The position numbers were made by a program, and so were the translations under genes. The notes beneath the pieces were generated by a model that did no database searches, was not told the origin of the DNA, and worked only from the letters and a program-made list of their open reading frames with translations. Below are positions 1-5,965 of a stretch of 7,279 nt of DNA, piece by piece. Position 1 is the stretch's first letter. Each line of letters starts with the position of its first letter. Source of the stretch: an uncultured Candidatus Saccharibacteria bacterium (GTDB taxonomy: Bacteria; Patescibacteria; Saccharimonadia; Saccharimonadales; CAMLKC01); assembly GCA_946480595.1 (NCBI GenBank), contig CAMLKC010000048.1, positions 1-7,279 of the forward strand. The letters are read 5' to 3'.

Positions 1-49
1 ACGAGCTCACAGGAAGTGACTGGAGTTCAGACGTGTGCTCTTCCGATCT
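1..49 (+). other. Illumina sequencing adapter (assembly contamination)
   Basis: Positions 16-49 match the 34-base Illumina TruSeq read-2/index adapter, which begins GTGACTGGAG and ends TTCCGATCT. The 15 bases before it fit the P7 primer layout: positions 1-7 differ by one base from the primer's ACGAGAT, and 8-15 would then be an 8-base sample index. This stretch is not part of the organism. It shows that the contig edge is an assembly artefact, and any gene call starting here (for example at the GTG at 35) is false. The 16-49 match is recognised from memory but is exact; the index reading of 1-15 is an inference. Confidence 0.95.
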
Positions 50-2539
50 GATCCGTTAAAATACGGTTTGCTGTTCGAGCGGTTCCTTAATCCCGATCGT
101 ATTAGCATGCCGGATATCGATGTCGATATTCAGGATACACGCCGCGACGAGGTGATTCAGTATTGTTCTGACAAGTATGGGTCGGATCATGTCTCAAATA
201 TTGTGACGTTCGGTAAAATGGCCGCCCGTGCCGCCGTACGTGACGTTGCGCGCGTACTGCAGGTGCCGTATTCCGAGGCCGACCGTCTTTCAAAAATGAT
301 TCCACCGCCAGCCCAAGGGCGTCATATCCCGCTTAAAGTCAGCGTGAAAGAAGACGTGGACCTTAAAAAGGAATACGAGACAAACCCCACGGCAAAGCAG
401 GTCTTTGACTACGCTATTCGCCTCGAAGGGACAATCCGCTCACATGGCGTGCATGCCTGTGGCGTGGTGATTGCGCCGGATGATCTGGTGAAATACCTGC
501 CGCTTGAAATGGCGCAGAAGGGCGTTGTGTCGACTCAGTTTCCAATGGGTGAGGTGGAAGAGCTTGGCCTGCTTAAGATGGACTTTTTGGGTCTTTCCAA
601 CCTGACAATTATCAACAATGCACTTCGTATTATCCGTAAAGTGTACAAGGATGAAATTGATCTATCAAAGATTCCACTCGACGATGTAAAAACTTATGAG
701 CTGTTCCAGCGTGGTGACACGACCGGCGTATTCCAGCTTGAATCTGCCGGCATGAAAAGGTATCTCCGCGACCTCAAGCCGACCGTTTTCGAAGACATCA
801 TCGCTATGGTGGCGTTATACCGCCCAGGCCCGATGCAGTTTATCGACAGCTTTATTAAACGAAAGCATGGCCAGGAGCCGATCACATATCTGGACAAGGG
901 TATGGAAAACTCGCTCAAGAGCACCTACGGTATTTTGGTATACCAAGAGCAGTTCATGCAGATTTCCAAGGAATGGTGCGGGTTTACCGGCGGTCAGGCC
1001 GACACGCTCCGAAAAGCCGTCGGTAAAAAGAAAATCGATCTCATGCGTAAGGTAAAGGTCGATTTCGTCGAGGGTGCGATTAAACATGGTGGTGCTAAAA
1101 AAGAGACGGCTGAAACGTTTTGGGCGCAGCTGGAAGAGTTCGCTAATTACTGCTTTAACAAGTCGCACGCAGCCTGCTATGGATTGATTTCGTACTGGAC
1201 GGCGTATCTAAAGGCACATTATCCAGACGCATTCATGGCTGCCGTCATGACTAGCGACCAGGACGATATCGAGCGGCTGGCAATTGAAATCAGTGAGTGT
1301 AAGCACATGGGCCTGAAGGTACTTTCGCCAAGTGTCAATGACTCGTACGTTGAGTTCGCTGTTGTGCCCGGCGAAAACGAAATTCGCTTTGGTATGGCTG
1401 CAGTGAAAGGCGTGGGCGTGGGAGCTGTCGAGGAAGTCCTGCGTGCTCGTGGCGAGGGTAAGTTTACGAGCATTGAAGATTTTGCCAAGCGTGTCAGTGT
1501 CAGTAAATTCAACAAAAAGGCTTGGGAATCACTTATCAAGTCGGGTGGATTTGATGAATTTGGCGATCGCTCCGACCTGTTATTCAACCTTGAGAATATC
1601 CAGGCATTTGCCAGCAAACTTCAAAAGGAGGCCCTCAGCGGCCAGACCGACTTGTTTGGCGGTCTTAGCGACACGTCGAGTATCCAGTCGACCATGACAC
1701 TGCAAACGGCACCTACCAAGTACACTGAAAAAGAGCAGCTGACATGGGAGCGTGAACTGCTCGGGCTCTACATTAGTGCGCACCCGCTCGACAACTATGA
1801 TACGTATTTTGAGGAGCAGACGATTCCGCTAGCCCACATGAAGCCGGGGATTGACGGCAAGAAAGCAACGATCGGTGGGCTCGTGAGTACCGTTCGTACC
1901 ATTATCACCAAGTCGGGCACAAAGATGGCGTTCGTAAAAGTCGAGGACAAAACGACCGAGGCTGAAGTGATTATCTTTCCGAACCTATACGAGCAAGTAG
2001 GTGCAAAGTTGGTGCAGGACGCGGTGATCCGCGTGTCCGGTAAAGTGAGCGCCCGCGACCGCGACGGCAACCTGGGTGATGAAGCTAAAATGATTGCCGA
2101 CGAAGTCGTTATTGTTACTGACGAAGAGCTGCGCACTTATGAGGCAACTGGCCGTAAAATGGAAACTCCTCGTATGAGCTCGCACGTAAAAGCGACACGC
2201 GTTGCTGAATACCGGGCAAAAAAGACGGGCGGCTCAGTAAGCGCTCCCGCAAGCACTCCGCCGCCAGAAAAAAAGCCCGAGCGCGAGGCGCCACGGCCAA
2301 TTATGGATATTCCACCAGTGAAAAAACTGTTCGTTCATATTAAGGAGCCCGAAGATCACAATGCACTAATGGAACTCAAGCGAACCTGTAGTGAATTTTC
2401 TGGTAATACCGATATCGTACTGGTGCTGGGAGCTGAGAAAAAATCGGCTATCAAGCTGCCGTTCAAGGTTGATGGAAGCGACGATCTCATCAGTTCACTG
2501 GTCAAACAGTTGGGCGAAGATTGTGTCGTACTAAAATAA
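50..2539 (+). CDS. dnaE: DNA polymerase III subunit alpha (DnaE), 5'-truncated
   Basis: This is the catalytic chain of the replicative C-family DNA polymerase, which extends DNA at the fork in the cytoplasm. 829 codons are present. The N-terminal PHP domain and the start of the palm (roughly 370-400 residues in E. coli DnaE) are lost at the contig edge. The first genuine residues are DPLKYG, at 50. The palm motif PDIDVDI (113-130) carries the two catalytic aspartates, and KMDFLGL (Asp codon 581-583) carries the third. Next come the YRPGPM and QEQFM finger motifs, NKSHAACYGL (about 1157-1186), a helix-hairpin-helix region (about 1387-1495), a QTDLF clamp-binding motif (1643-1657), an OB fold (about 1858-2070) and a charged linker. 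A short C-terminal domain follows, of the type that contacts the clamp loader in relatives. All motifs are intact and the TAA stop is at 2537-2539. Identification is very secure; the missing start is an assembly effect, not a mutation. Confidence 0.97.
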   Translation, partial: DPLKYGLLFERFLNPDRISMPDIDVDIQDTRRDEVIQYCSDKYGSDHVSNIVTFGKMAARAAVRDVARVLQVPYSEADRLSKMIPPPAQGRHIPLKVSVKEDVDLKKEYETNPTAKQVFDYAIRLEGTIRSHGVHACGVVIAPDDLVKYLPLEMAQKGVVSTQFPMGEVEELGLLKMDFLGLSNLTIINNALRIIRKVYKDEIDLSKIPLDDVKTYELFQRGDTTGVFQLESAGMKRYLRDLKPTVFEDIIAMVALYRPGPMQFIDSFIKRKHGQEPITYLDKGMENSLKSTYGILVYQEQFMQISKEWCGFTGGQADTLRKAVGKKKIDLMRKVKVDFVEGAIKHGGAKKETAETFWAQLEEFANYCFNKSHAACYGLISYWTAYLKAHYPDAFMAAVMTSDQDDIERLAIEISECKHMGLKVLSPSVNDSYVEFAVVPGENEIRFGMAAVKGVGVGAVEEVLRARGEGKFTSIEDFAKRVSVSKFNKKAWESLIKSGGFDEFGDRSDLLFNLENIQAFASKLQKEALSGQTDLFGGLSDTSSIQSTMTLQTAPTKYTEKEQLTWERELLGLYISAHPLDNYDTYFEEQTIPLAHMKPGIDGKKATIGGLVSTVRTIITKSGTKMAFVKVEDKTTEAEVIIFPNLYEQVGAKLVQDAVIRVSGKVSARDRDGNLGDEAKMIADEVVIVTDEELRTYEATGRKMETPRMSSHVKATRVAEYRAKKTGGSVSAPASTPPPEKKPEREAPRPIMDIPPVKKLFVHIKEPEDHNALMELKRTCSEFSGNTDIVLVLGAEKKSAIKLPFKVDGSDDLISSLVKQLGEDCVVLK
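1643..1657 (+). other. Internal beta-clamp-binding motif within DnaE (QTDLF)
   Basis: In the dnaE reading frame these codons encode Gln-Thr-Asp-Leu-Phe, followed by Gly-Gly. This fits the bacterial clamp-binding pentapeptide QxDLF. It lies between the helix-hairpin-helix region and the OB fold, the same place as the internal clamp-binding motif of E. coli DnaE. It is the likely tether of the polymerase to the sliding clamp DnaN. The motif is seen directly; binding is inferred from the family. Confidence 0.75.
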
Positions 2540-2548
2540 ACAACGGCT

Positions 2549-2578
2549 ATAGGGGTGGTGGCATTGCGCCTCTATTTT
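2549..2578 (+). terminator. Possible weak Rho-independent terminator after dnaE
   Basis: Ten bases after the dnaE stop, ATAGGGGTG (2549-2557) can pair with CGCCTCTAT (2567-2575). This gives a 9-bp stem with two G-U pairs and a 9-nt loop, followed directly by TTT (2576-2578). The location is right for ending dnaE transcription, but the stem contains wobbles and the U-run is short, so efficiency is doubtful. It also makes starts upstream of about 2583 unlikely for the next gene. Confidence 0.4.
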
Positions 2579-2600
2579 GCTTATGGTAGGTTGGGTAATA

Positions 2601-3788
2601 GTGAAAAGAAACCAGAGCCTACCACTCCGATCAAAATCACGCAGAGTCCTCCTTGGAGTCTGCGCTACTCTTGTTGCCATTGCCGGACCATTGCAGCTGA
2701 CAAATAACGCCGTTCATGCTGACCAATATGACGACCAGATTAACGCCATTCAAAACGAAGTTAATCAGTACCAGTCAGAGGCAAACAAATACCATAAGAA
2801 GGCTAATTCGCTTCAGGCGGCGGTCAATGCCCTTAATGCTGAGAAAAATGCCATTCAGGCGCAGCTTGACCTATCCCAGGCAAAGTTTGACAAGCTGACT
2901 CGTGATATTGCCAAAAACAAGAAAAAATTAAAGTCTAATCAAAAAGCTCTCGGAGCAATTATTGCCGACCTGTATGTCGATGGCGAGGTGTCGCCGCTAG
3001 AGATGCTGGCAAGCAGTCAGAACGTCGGTGAGTACATGGATAAAAACACCTACCAGTCAACAATCCGCGACAAACTCAACTCAACGATTACTGCCATAAA
3101 AACACTGAAAGAAAAACTTGAGCGCGACCAAAAGGCGGTTAAAAAAGTACTGAACGAGCAAAAATCCCAACGTGCGACGCTAGCAGCTAAAGAAGCCGAG
3201 AAGCAAAAACTTCTCAACCAAACGCGAGGGAGTGAGGCGGCCTACAAACAGAAAGTAGCGAGCGGCCAGGCGCAAATGGCGGCGGTCGCCGCTGAGCAGC
3301 AGGCGGCTATTGCCCGAGCGACTGGTGGCGGTGCGTATAACTATGGTACGATCGGTTCGTTCCAGTTCCGTAATTACAGCGGTAATATGGGCTGTACTGG
3401 CGGATATACCTATTGCGGGGCACAGGACTCCTATGCCGATCCTTGGGGGCTCTATAACCGCGAGTGTGTAAGCTACACGGCTTGGGCTGCAGTGAACCGG
3501 TTTAACAAGTATGTGACTAATTTTGCTGGCGCTGGTAATGCCTACGAGTGGCCATCAACCACGCAGCGCATGGGCGCATACACGGATCATAATCCGACAG
3601 TCGGTTCGGTGGCTATTCTTCCTCCGACACCGGGCTTCTCACCGATCGGCCACGCGATGCTTGTTGAGTCAGTACTTGGCGGCGGTTGGGTGCATGTCAG
3701 TCAATATAACTTTGGCGGTACCGGTGAGTACAGCACGATGGACATCCAGGCATCGGGCGTCGTGTTCGTGCATTTCCGTGATCGTTAA
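2601..3788 (+). CDS. Secreted coiled-coil CHAP-domain peptidoglycan hydrolase (PcsB-like layout)
   Basis: This is a predicted exported cell-wall hydrolase of 395 residues from the GTG at 2601. Residues 2-15 are basic, 16-33 form a hydrophobic core, and VHA at 38-40 precedes a likely signal peptidase I site (A40/D41). Residues about 41-240 are a long Lys/Gln/Ala-rich coiled coil, then comes a Gly-rich linker (about 241-264). The C-terminal CHAP domain has the nucleophile Cys289 in NRECVSYTAWA and His351 in IGHAML; VSQYN (366-370) occupies the place of the usual acid/Asn element. CHAP enzymes cleave peptide or amide bonds in peptidoglycan. The coiled-coil plus CHAP layout resembles PcsB, which FtsEX controls during division, but no ftsEX is nearby. 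ATG 2583 and TTG 2577 are in-frame alternatives. I prefer GTG 2601 because it gives a normal signal peptide and avoids the upstream hairpin. Family is secure; bond specificity and exact start are not. Confidence 0.88.
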   Translation: MKRNQSLPLRSKSRRVLLGVCATLVAIAGPLQLTNNAVHADQYDDQINAIQNEVNQYQSEANKYHKKANSLQAAVNALNAEKNAIQAQLDLSQAKFDKLTRDIAKNKKKLKSNQKALGAIIADLYVDGEVSPLEMLASSQNVGEYMDKNTYQSTIRDKLNSTITAIKTLKEKLERDQKAVKKVLNEQKSQRATLAAKEAEKQKLLNQTRGSEAAYKQKVASGQAQMAAVAAEQQAAIARATGGGAYNYGTIGSFQFRNYSGNMGCTGGYTYCGAQDSYADPWGLYNRECVSYTAWAAVNRFNKYVTNFAGAGNAYEWPSTTQRMGAYTDHNPTVGSVAILPPTPGFSPIGHAMLVESVLGGGWVHVSQYNFGGTGEYSTMDIQASGVVFVHFRDR

Positions 3789-4273
3789 TTCGTTGTCAGC
3801 GCGTAAAGCGCGATGCCTGTGGCAACGCTGACGTTATACGATTCTTTCTTTCCGTGCATTGGTATTTCTATCAAGTCGTCGCATTTGTCGCGTAAGGACT
3901 GCTCAATCCCTTCGACCTCTTCACCTAAAAGCAGCACAATTTTTTCAGGCGGACGATAGCTCGACAGTATAACTGAGCGCTGGTCCTGCTCTAGCCCGAC
4001 GATCGTAAAACCTGCTGCTTTGAGTGACTGAATGTTGGGAATGTCTTGGTGTTCGAAAGGCACAAGGGCTTCCGCCCCTAATGCGGTTTTATGTATTTGA
4101 GCGGTCAGCTTTTCAGAAATATGAGGCAGCCGCGTGTCGCCTGACATGGTTGGATAAGGTGTATAGCCGCTTAAAATCACTTTAGAAACACCGAATCCTT
4201 CGCCGGTTCTAAAAATTGCTCCGACATTGTGGGTTGAGCGAATATTGTGGGCTATAACGATAATTTCTGGCAT
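3785..4273 (-). CDS. SpoU/TrmH-family RNA 2'-O-ribose methyltransferase
   Basis: This 162-residue protein is a minimal SPOUT-fold methyltransferase, expected to use S-adenosylmethionine to methylate a ribose 2'-hydroxyl in tRNA or rRNA. Motif 1 is NIRSTHNVGAIFRTGEGFGV (10-29), including Asn16 and the probable catalytic Arg22. Motif 2 is LLLGEEVEGI (114-123). Motif 3 runs from IPMHGKKESYNVSVATG (137-153) and includes Asn147. Motifs 2 and 3 form the knotted cofactor site that makes these enzymes dimers. There is no N-terminal substrate-binding domain, so it is closest in size to short TrmH/TrmL-like members, but sequence alone does not tell which RNA or nucleotide is modified. An extended -10 box lies 8 bases upstream of the ATG and no Shine-Dalgarno sequence is visible. 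The stop codon overlaps that of the convergent CHAP gene within TTAA (3785-3788). Confidence 0.9.
   Translation of the reverse strand: MPEIIVIAHNIRSTHNVGAIFRTGEGFGVSKVILSGYTPYPTMSGDTRLPHISEKLTAQIHKTALGAEALVPFEHQDIPNIQSLKAAGFTIVGLEQDQRSVILSSYRPPEKIVLLLGEEVEGIEQSLRDKCDDLIEIPMHGKKESYNVSVATGIALYALTTN
3795..3832. other. Inverted repeat with nested hairpins at the convergent gene junction
   Basis: GTCAGCG (3795-3801) is the exact reverse complement of CGCTGAC (3826-3832). Two further perfect short hairpins lie inside: GCGC/GCGC (3799-3802 with 3808-3811, which competes with the outer stem) and TGCC-TGT-GGCA (3814-3824). It begins 7 bases after the CHAP stop, inside the end of the methyltransferase gene, and could fold as a branched structure at the 3' end of CHAP mRNA. 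No proper U-tract follows, only a T-rich stretch near 3840-3850, so a terminator role is a guess. Confidence 0.35.
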
Positions 4274-4281
4274 CTTGACTG

Positions 4282-4290
4282 ATTATACCA
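4282..4290 (-). promoter_or_regulatory. Extended -10 promoter element for the TrmH-like gene
   Basis: Read on the minus strand, this is TGGTATAAT: a perfect -10 hexamer with the TG of an extended -10 one base upstream. Only 8 bases separate it from the ATG at 4273, so transcription would start at or just before the start codon and the mRNA would have essentially no leader. No good -35 hexamer lies 16-18 bases upstream, which an extended -10 can tolerate. Confidence 0.65.
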
Positions 4291-4291
4291 C

Positions 4292-4297
4292 TATAAA
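4292..4297 (+). promoter_or_regulatory. Candidate -10 box for the PilB-like gene
   Basis: TATAAA on the plus strand differs from the TATAAT consensus by one base. It would start transcription near 4303-4305, which rules out ATG 4298 as a start. It leaves ATG 4304 (leaderless) or ATG 4331 (about 27-base leader). No convincing -35 is placed correctly: TTGACT at 4275 is only 11 bases away. The box lies 4 bases from the opposing -10 of the divergent gene. Confidence 0.4.
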
Positions 4298-4330
4298 ATG
4301 GTCATGCTTTCTGCTAGACTGAGAAGGAAT

Positions 4331-5953
4331 ATGGACGAAGACAAGATCCAGGAACGGCGCCGCGATCAAGATGAAAAAGCGACTCAACAGCGCGCAGCGA
4401 TATTGGGACTGCAGTACTTAGACGCGCGTACACTGGAAAAAGACCTTCCTCTGACCAAAGGTATTCTCAGTAATGAAGAGATGTACAAAGGTCACATCAT
4501 CCCTCTGGTGGCTGGCGGCGGTATCCAACCTTACCGTTTTGGAGTAACGAGTCAGACGCCGCAATCGCTGATCCGTGAAATGGAGCGCGAATTTAGCGAC
4601 CGCGGCGATAAGACGCAGTTCTTGCTTATTAGCGGCAGTGCCTTTCGTGAGTTTATGTCGCGCTACGATCCGCCAAAAGAAGTCGTTTACGACGATATCG
4701 AAATCGCAAAAGAAGGCGACAGCGAAACCTTGTCCCAGGTGAGCCAGACGCTTAACGCAGTCGGAAGCGATAAGGTCTTCAACTATTTGATCGATCAAGC
4801 CGACAAGCTGAATGCCAGCGACATTCACATTGAAAACGAACGGACGCATATTCGTATCCGTATGCGTGTAGACGGCGCGCTACACCCTGTTGCTGAGCTC
4901 GACAAAGACCGCTATCGTATCATAATGGGCGAGCTTGCTTCGCGCGCCAACGTATCATCTGCAGCAAATGAAGCCCAATCGGGCCATATGCAAAAAGAAA
5001 TCACTCGGGGCGGAGCAACTCATCTGTTGAATATCCGTGTCGAAACAGTGCCGACGATGTACGGGCAAGACGCTGTGCTGCGTTTGTTCAACTTTGACGA
5101 GAGTCTACTAAACCTCGACCTTCTGGGTATTCCTGACCGCCAGCGCAAAGAGATCGACGATGTCATCAGCCATCCGCGCGGAATGGTGCTGATGGTTGGT
5201 CCGACTGGTTCGGGTAAATCTACTACGCTCTACAGTATGCTCAACGCGCTTAACACGCCGGATCGCAAGCTCATTACACTCGAAGATCCGATTGAATATG
5301 GCTTGACGGGCATCTCGCAGATTCCTATCAATACGACAGGTGGCCAAAGCTTTGGTGACGGGCTGCGTAGCGTCCTCCGTCTTGACCCTGACGTCGTGAT
5401 GATCGGTGAGATTCGCGACCAAGACACCGCAAAAACAGCTATTCAGGCGTCTATCACTGGACATCTGGTACTTTCGAGCTTCCACGCTAACTCTACCAGC
5501 GCTGCGTTTAGCCGCATGATCGATCTTATTGGCGTTAACCCTATCTTTAGCTCGGCAATTCGCATGCTGATTGCGCAGCGCCTGGTGCGACGCTTGCACG
5601 ACGCAACCAAGGAAGAATACGAGCCCGACGAAGCGACCCGCGAGTATGTACGCGGCGTGCTCGAAAATCTACCAGACGATATAGAAAAGCCCGACCTTGA
5701 TAATTTCAAACTGTGGCGGCCTGTTCCGAGTGACGATGTGCCGTTTGGCTATAAGGGACGTGTGGTTATCATGGAACAAATGCTAGTCAACGAGAACATC
5801 CAGAAGTTTCTTCGCGGCGACGTGAAAGATGTTCATGCCGAAATCATCGAAAAAGAAGCCAGAAGCGGCGGCATGCTAACGCTGCTGCAAGTAGGCGTAC
5901 TAGCCGCACTTCGCGGGGAGACAACGCTCGAAGAAGTAAATCGTGTCATCTGA
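4331..5953 (+). CDS. pilB: PilB/GspE-type type IV pilus assembly ATPase, zinc site missing
   Basis: This is a cytoplasmic hexameric ATPase of the type II/IV secretion family, expected to drive pilin polymerisation at the inner face of the membrane; 540 residues from ATG 4331. An N-terminal domain (about 1-150) precedes the arginine-containing N2 region (LNASDIHIEN, RIRMRVDG). The C-terminal motor carries Walker A GPTGSGKST (Lys296), an Asp box TLEDPIEYG, Walker B LRLDPDVVMIGEIRD (Glu360), and a His box TGHLVLSSFHA (His378, His385). The stretch between LVRRL and GYKGR (about 419-477), where the family normally has two Cys pairs binding zinc, has none; the whole protein is free of cysteine. GYKGR and a helical tail close the protein. 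ATGs at 4298 and 4304 are in frame; I chose 4331 for its hydrophilic N-terminus and the GAGAAGG at 4321, which is close to the start. Pilus assembly rather than type II secretion is inferred. The neighbours are not pilus genes. Confidence 0.93.
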   Translation: MDEDKIQERRRDQDEKATQQRAAILGLQYLDARTLEKDLPLTKGILSNEEMYKGHIIPLVAGGGIQPYRFGVTSQTPQSLIREMEREFSDRGDKTQFLLISGSAFREFMSRYDPPKEVVYDDIEIAKEGDSETLSQVSQTLNAVGSDKVFNYLIDQADKLNASDIHIENERTHIRIRMRVDGALHPVAELDKDRYRIIMGELASRANVSSAANEAQSGHMQKEITRGGATHLLNIRVETVPTMYGQDAVLRLFNFDESLLNLDLLGIPDRQRKEIDDVISHPRGMVLMVGPTGSGKSTTLYSMLNALNTPDRKLITLEDPIEYGLTGISQIPINTTGGQSFGDGLRSVLRLDPDVVMIGEIRDQDTAKTAIQASITGHLVLSSFHANSTSAAFSRMIDLIGVNPIFSSAIRMLIAQRLVRRLHDATKEEYEPDEATREYVRGVLENLPDDIEKPDLDNFKLWRPVPSDDVPFGYKGRVVIMEQMLVNENIQKFLRGDVKDVHAEIIEKEARSGGMLTLLQVGVLAALRGETTLEEVNRVI

Positions 5954-5959
5954 TATTCT
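5951..5959 (+). promoter_or_regulatory. Candidate extended -10 promoter for the hydrolase-like gene
   Basis: TGATATTCT fits TGn followed by a -10 hexamer (TATTCT, four of six bases as in TATAAT). It ends 6 bases before the ATG at 5966, so an mRNA from it would be leaderless or nearly so. The TG comes from the TGA stop codon of the preceding ATPase gene (5951-5953). No Shine-Dalgarno sequence lies before the ATG (GTAAG only) and no -35 is evident. Read-through from pilB is the alternative. Confidence 0.4.
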
Positions 5960-5965
5960 TGTAAG

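Noticed and set aside
35..49. GTG at 35 as the start of dnaE, giving a protein that begins MLFRSDPL
   Set aside because: These bases are adapter. The protein really enters mid-domain at base 50, and the missing N-terminus includes the PHP domain.
4275..4297. TTGACT (4275-4280) plus TATAAA (4292-4297) as a classical -35/-10 promoter
   Set aside because: The spacer is only 11 bases, whereas sigma-70 promoters need about 16-18.
4298..4300. ATG 4298 as the pilB start
   Set aside because: It directly touches the candidate -10 box, so it would lie upstream of the transcription start; the residues added (MVMLSARLRRN) are not needed by the family. ATG 4304 remains possible.
5108..5599. A 163-codon minus-strand frame opposite the Walker A to His-box region of pilB
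   Set aside because: The plus strand encodes all the conserved ATPase motifs; the opposite frame has no family resemblance and no start signal.
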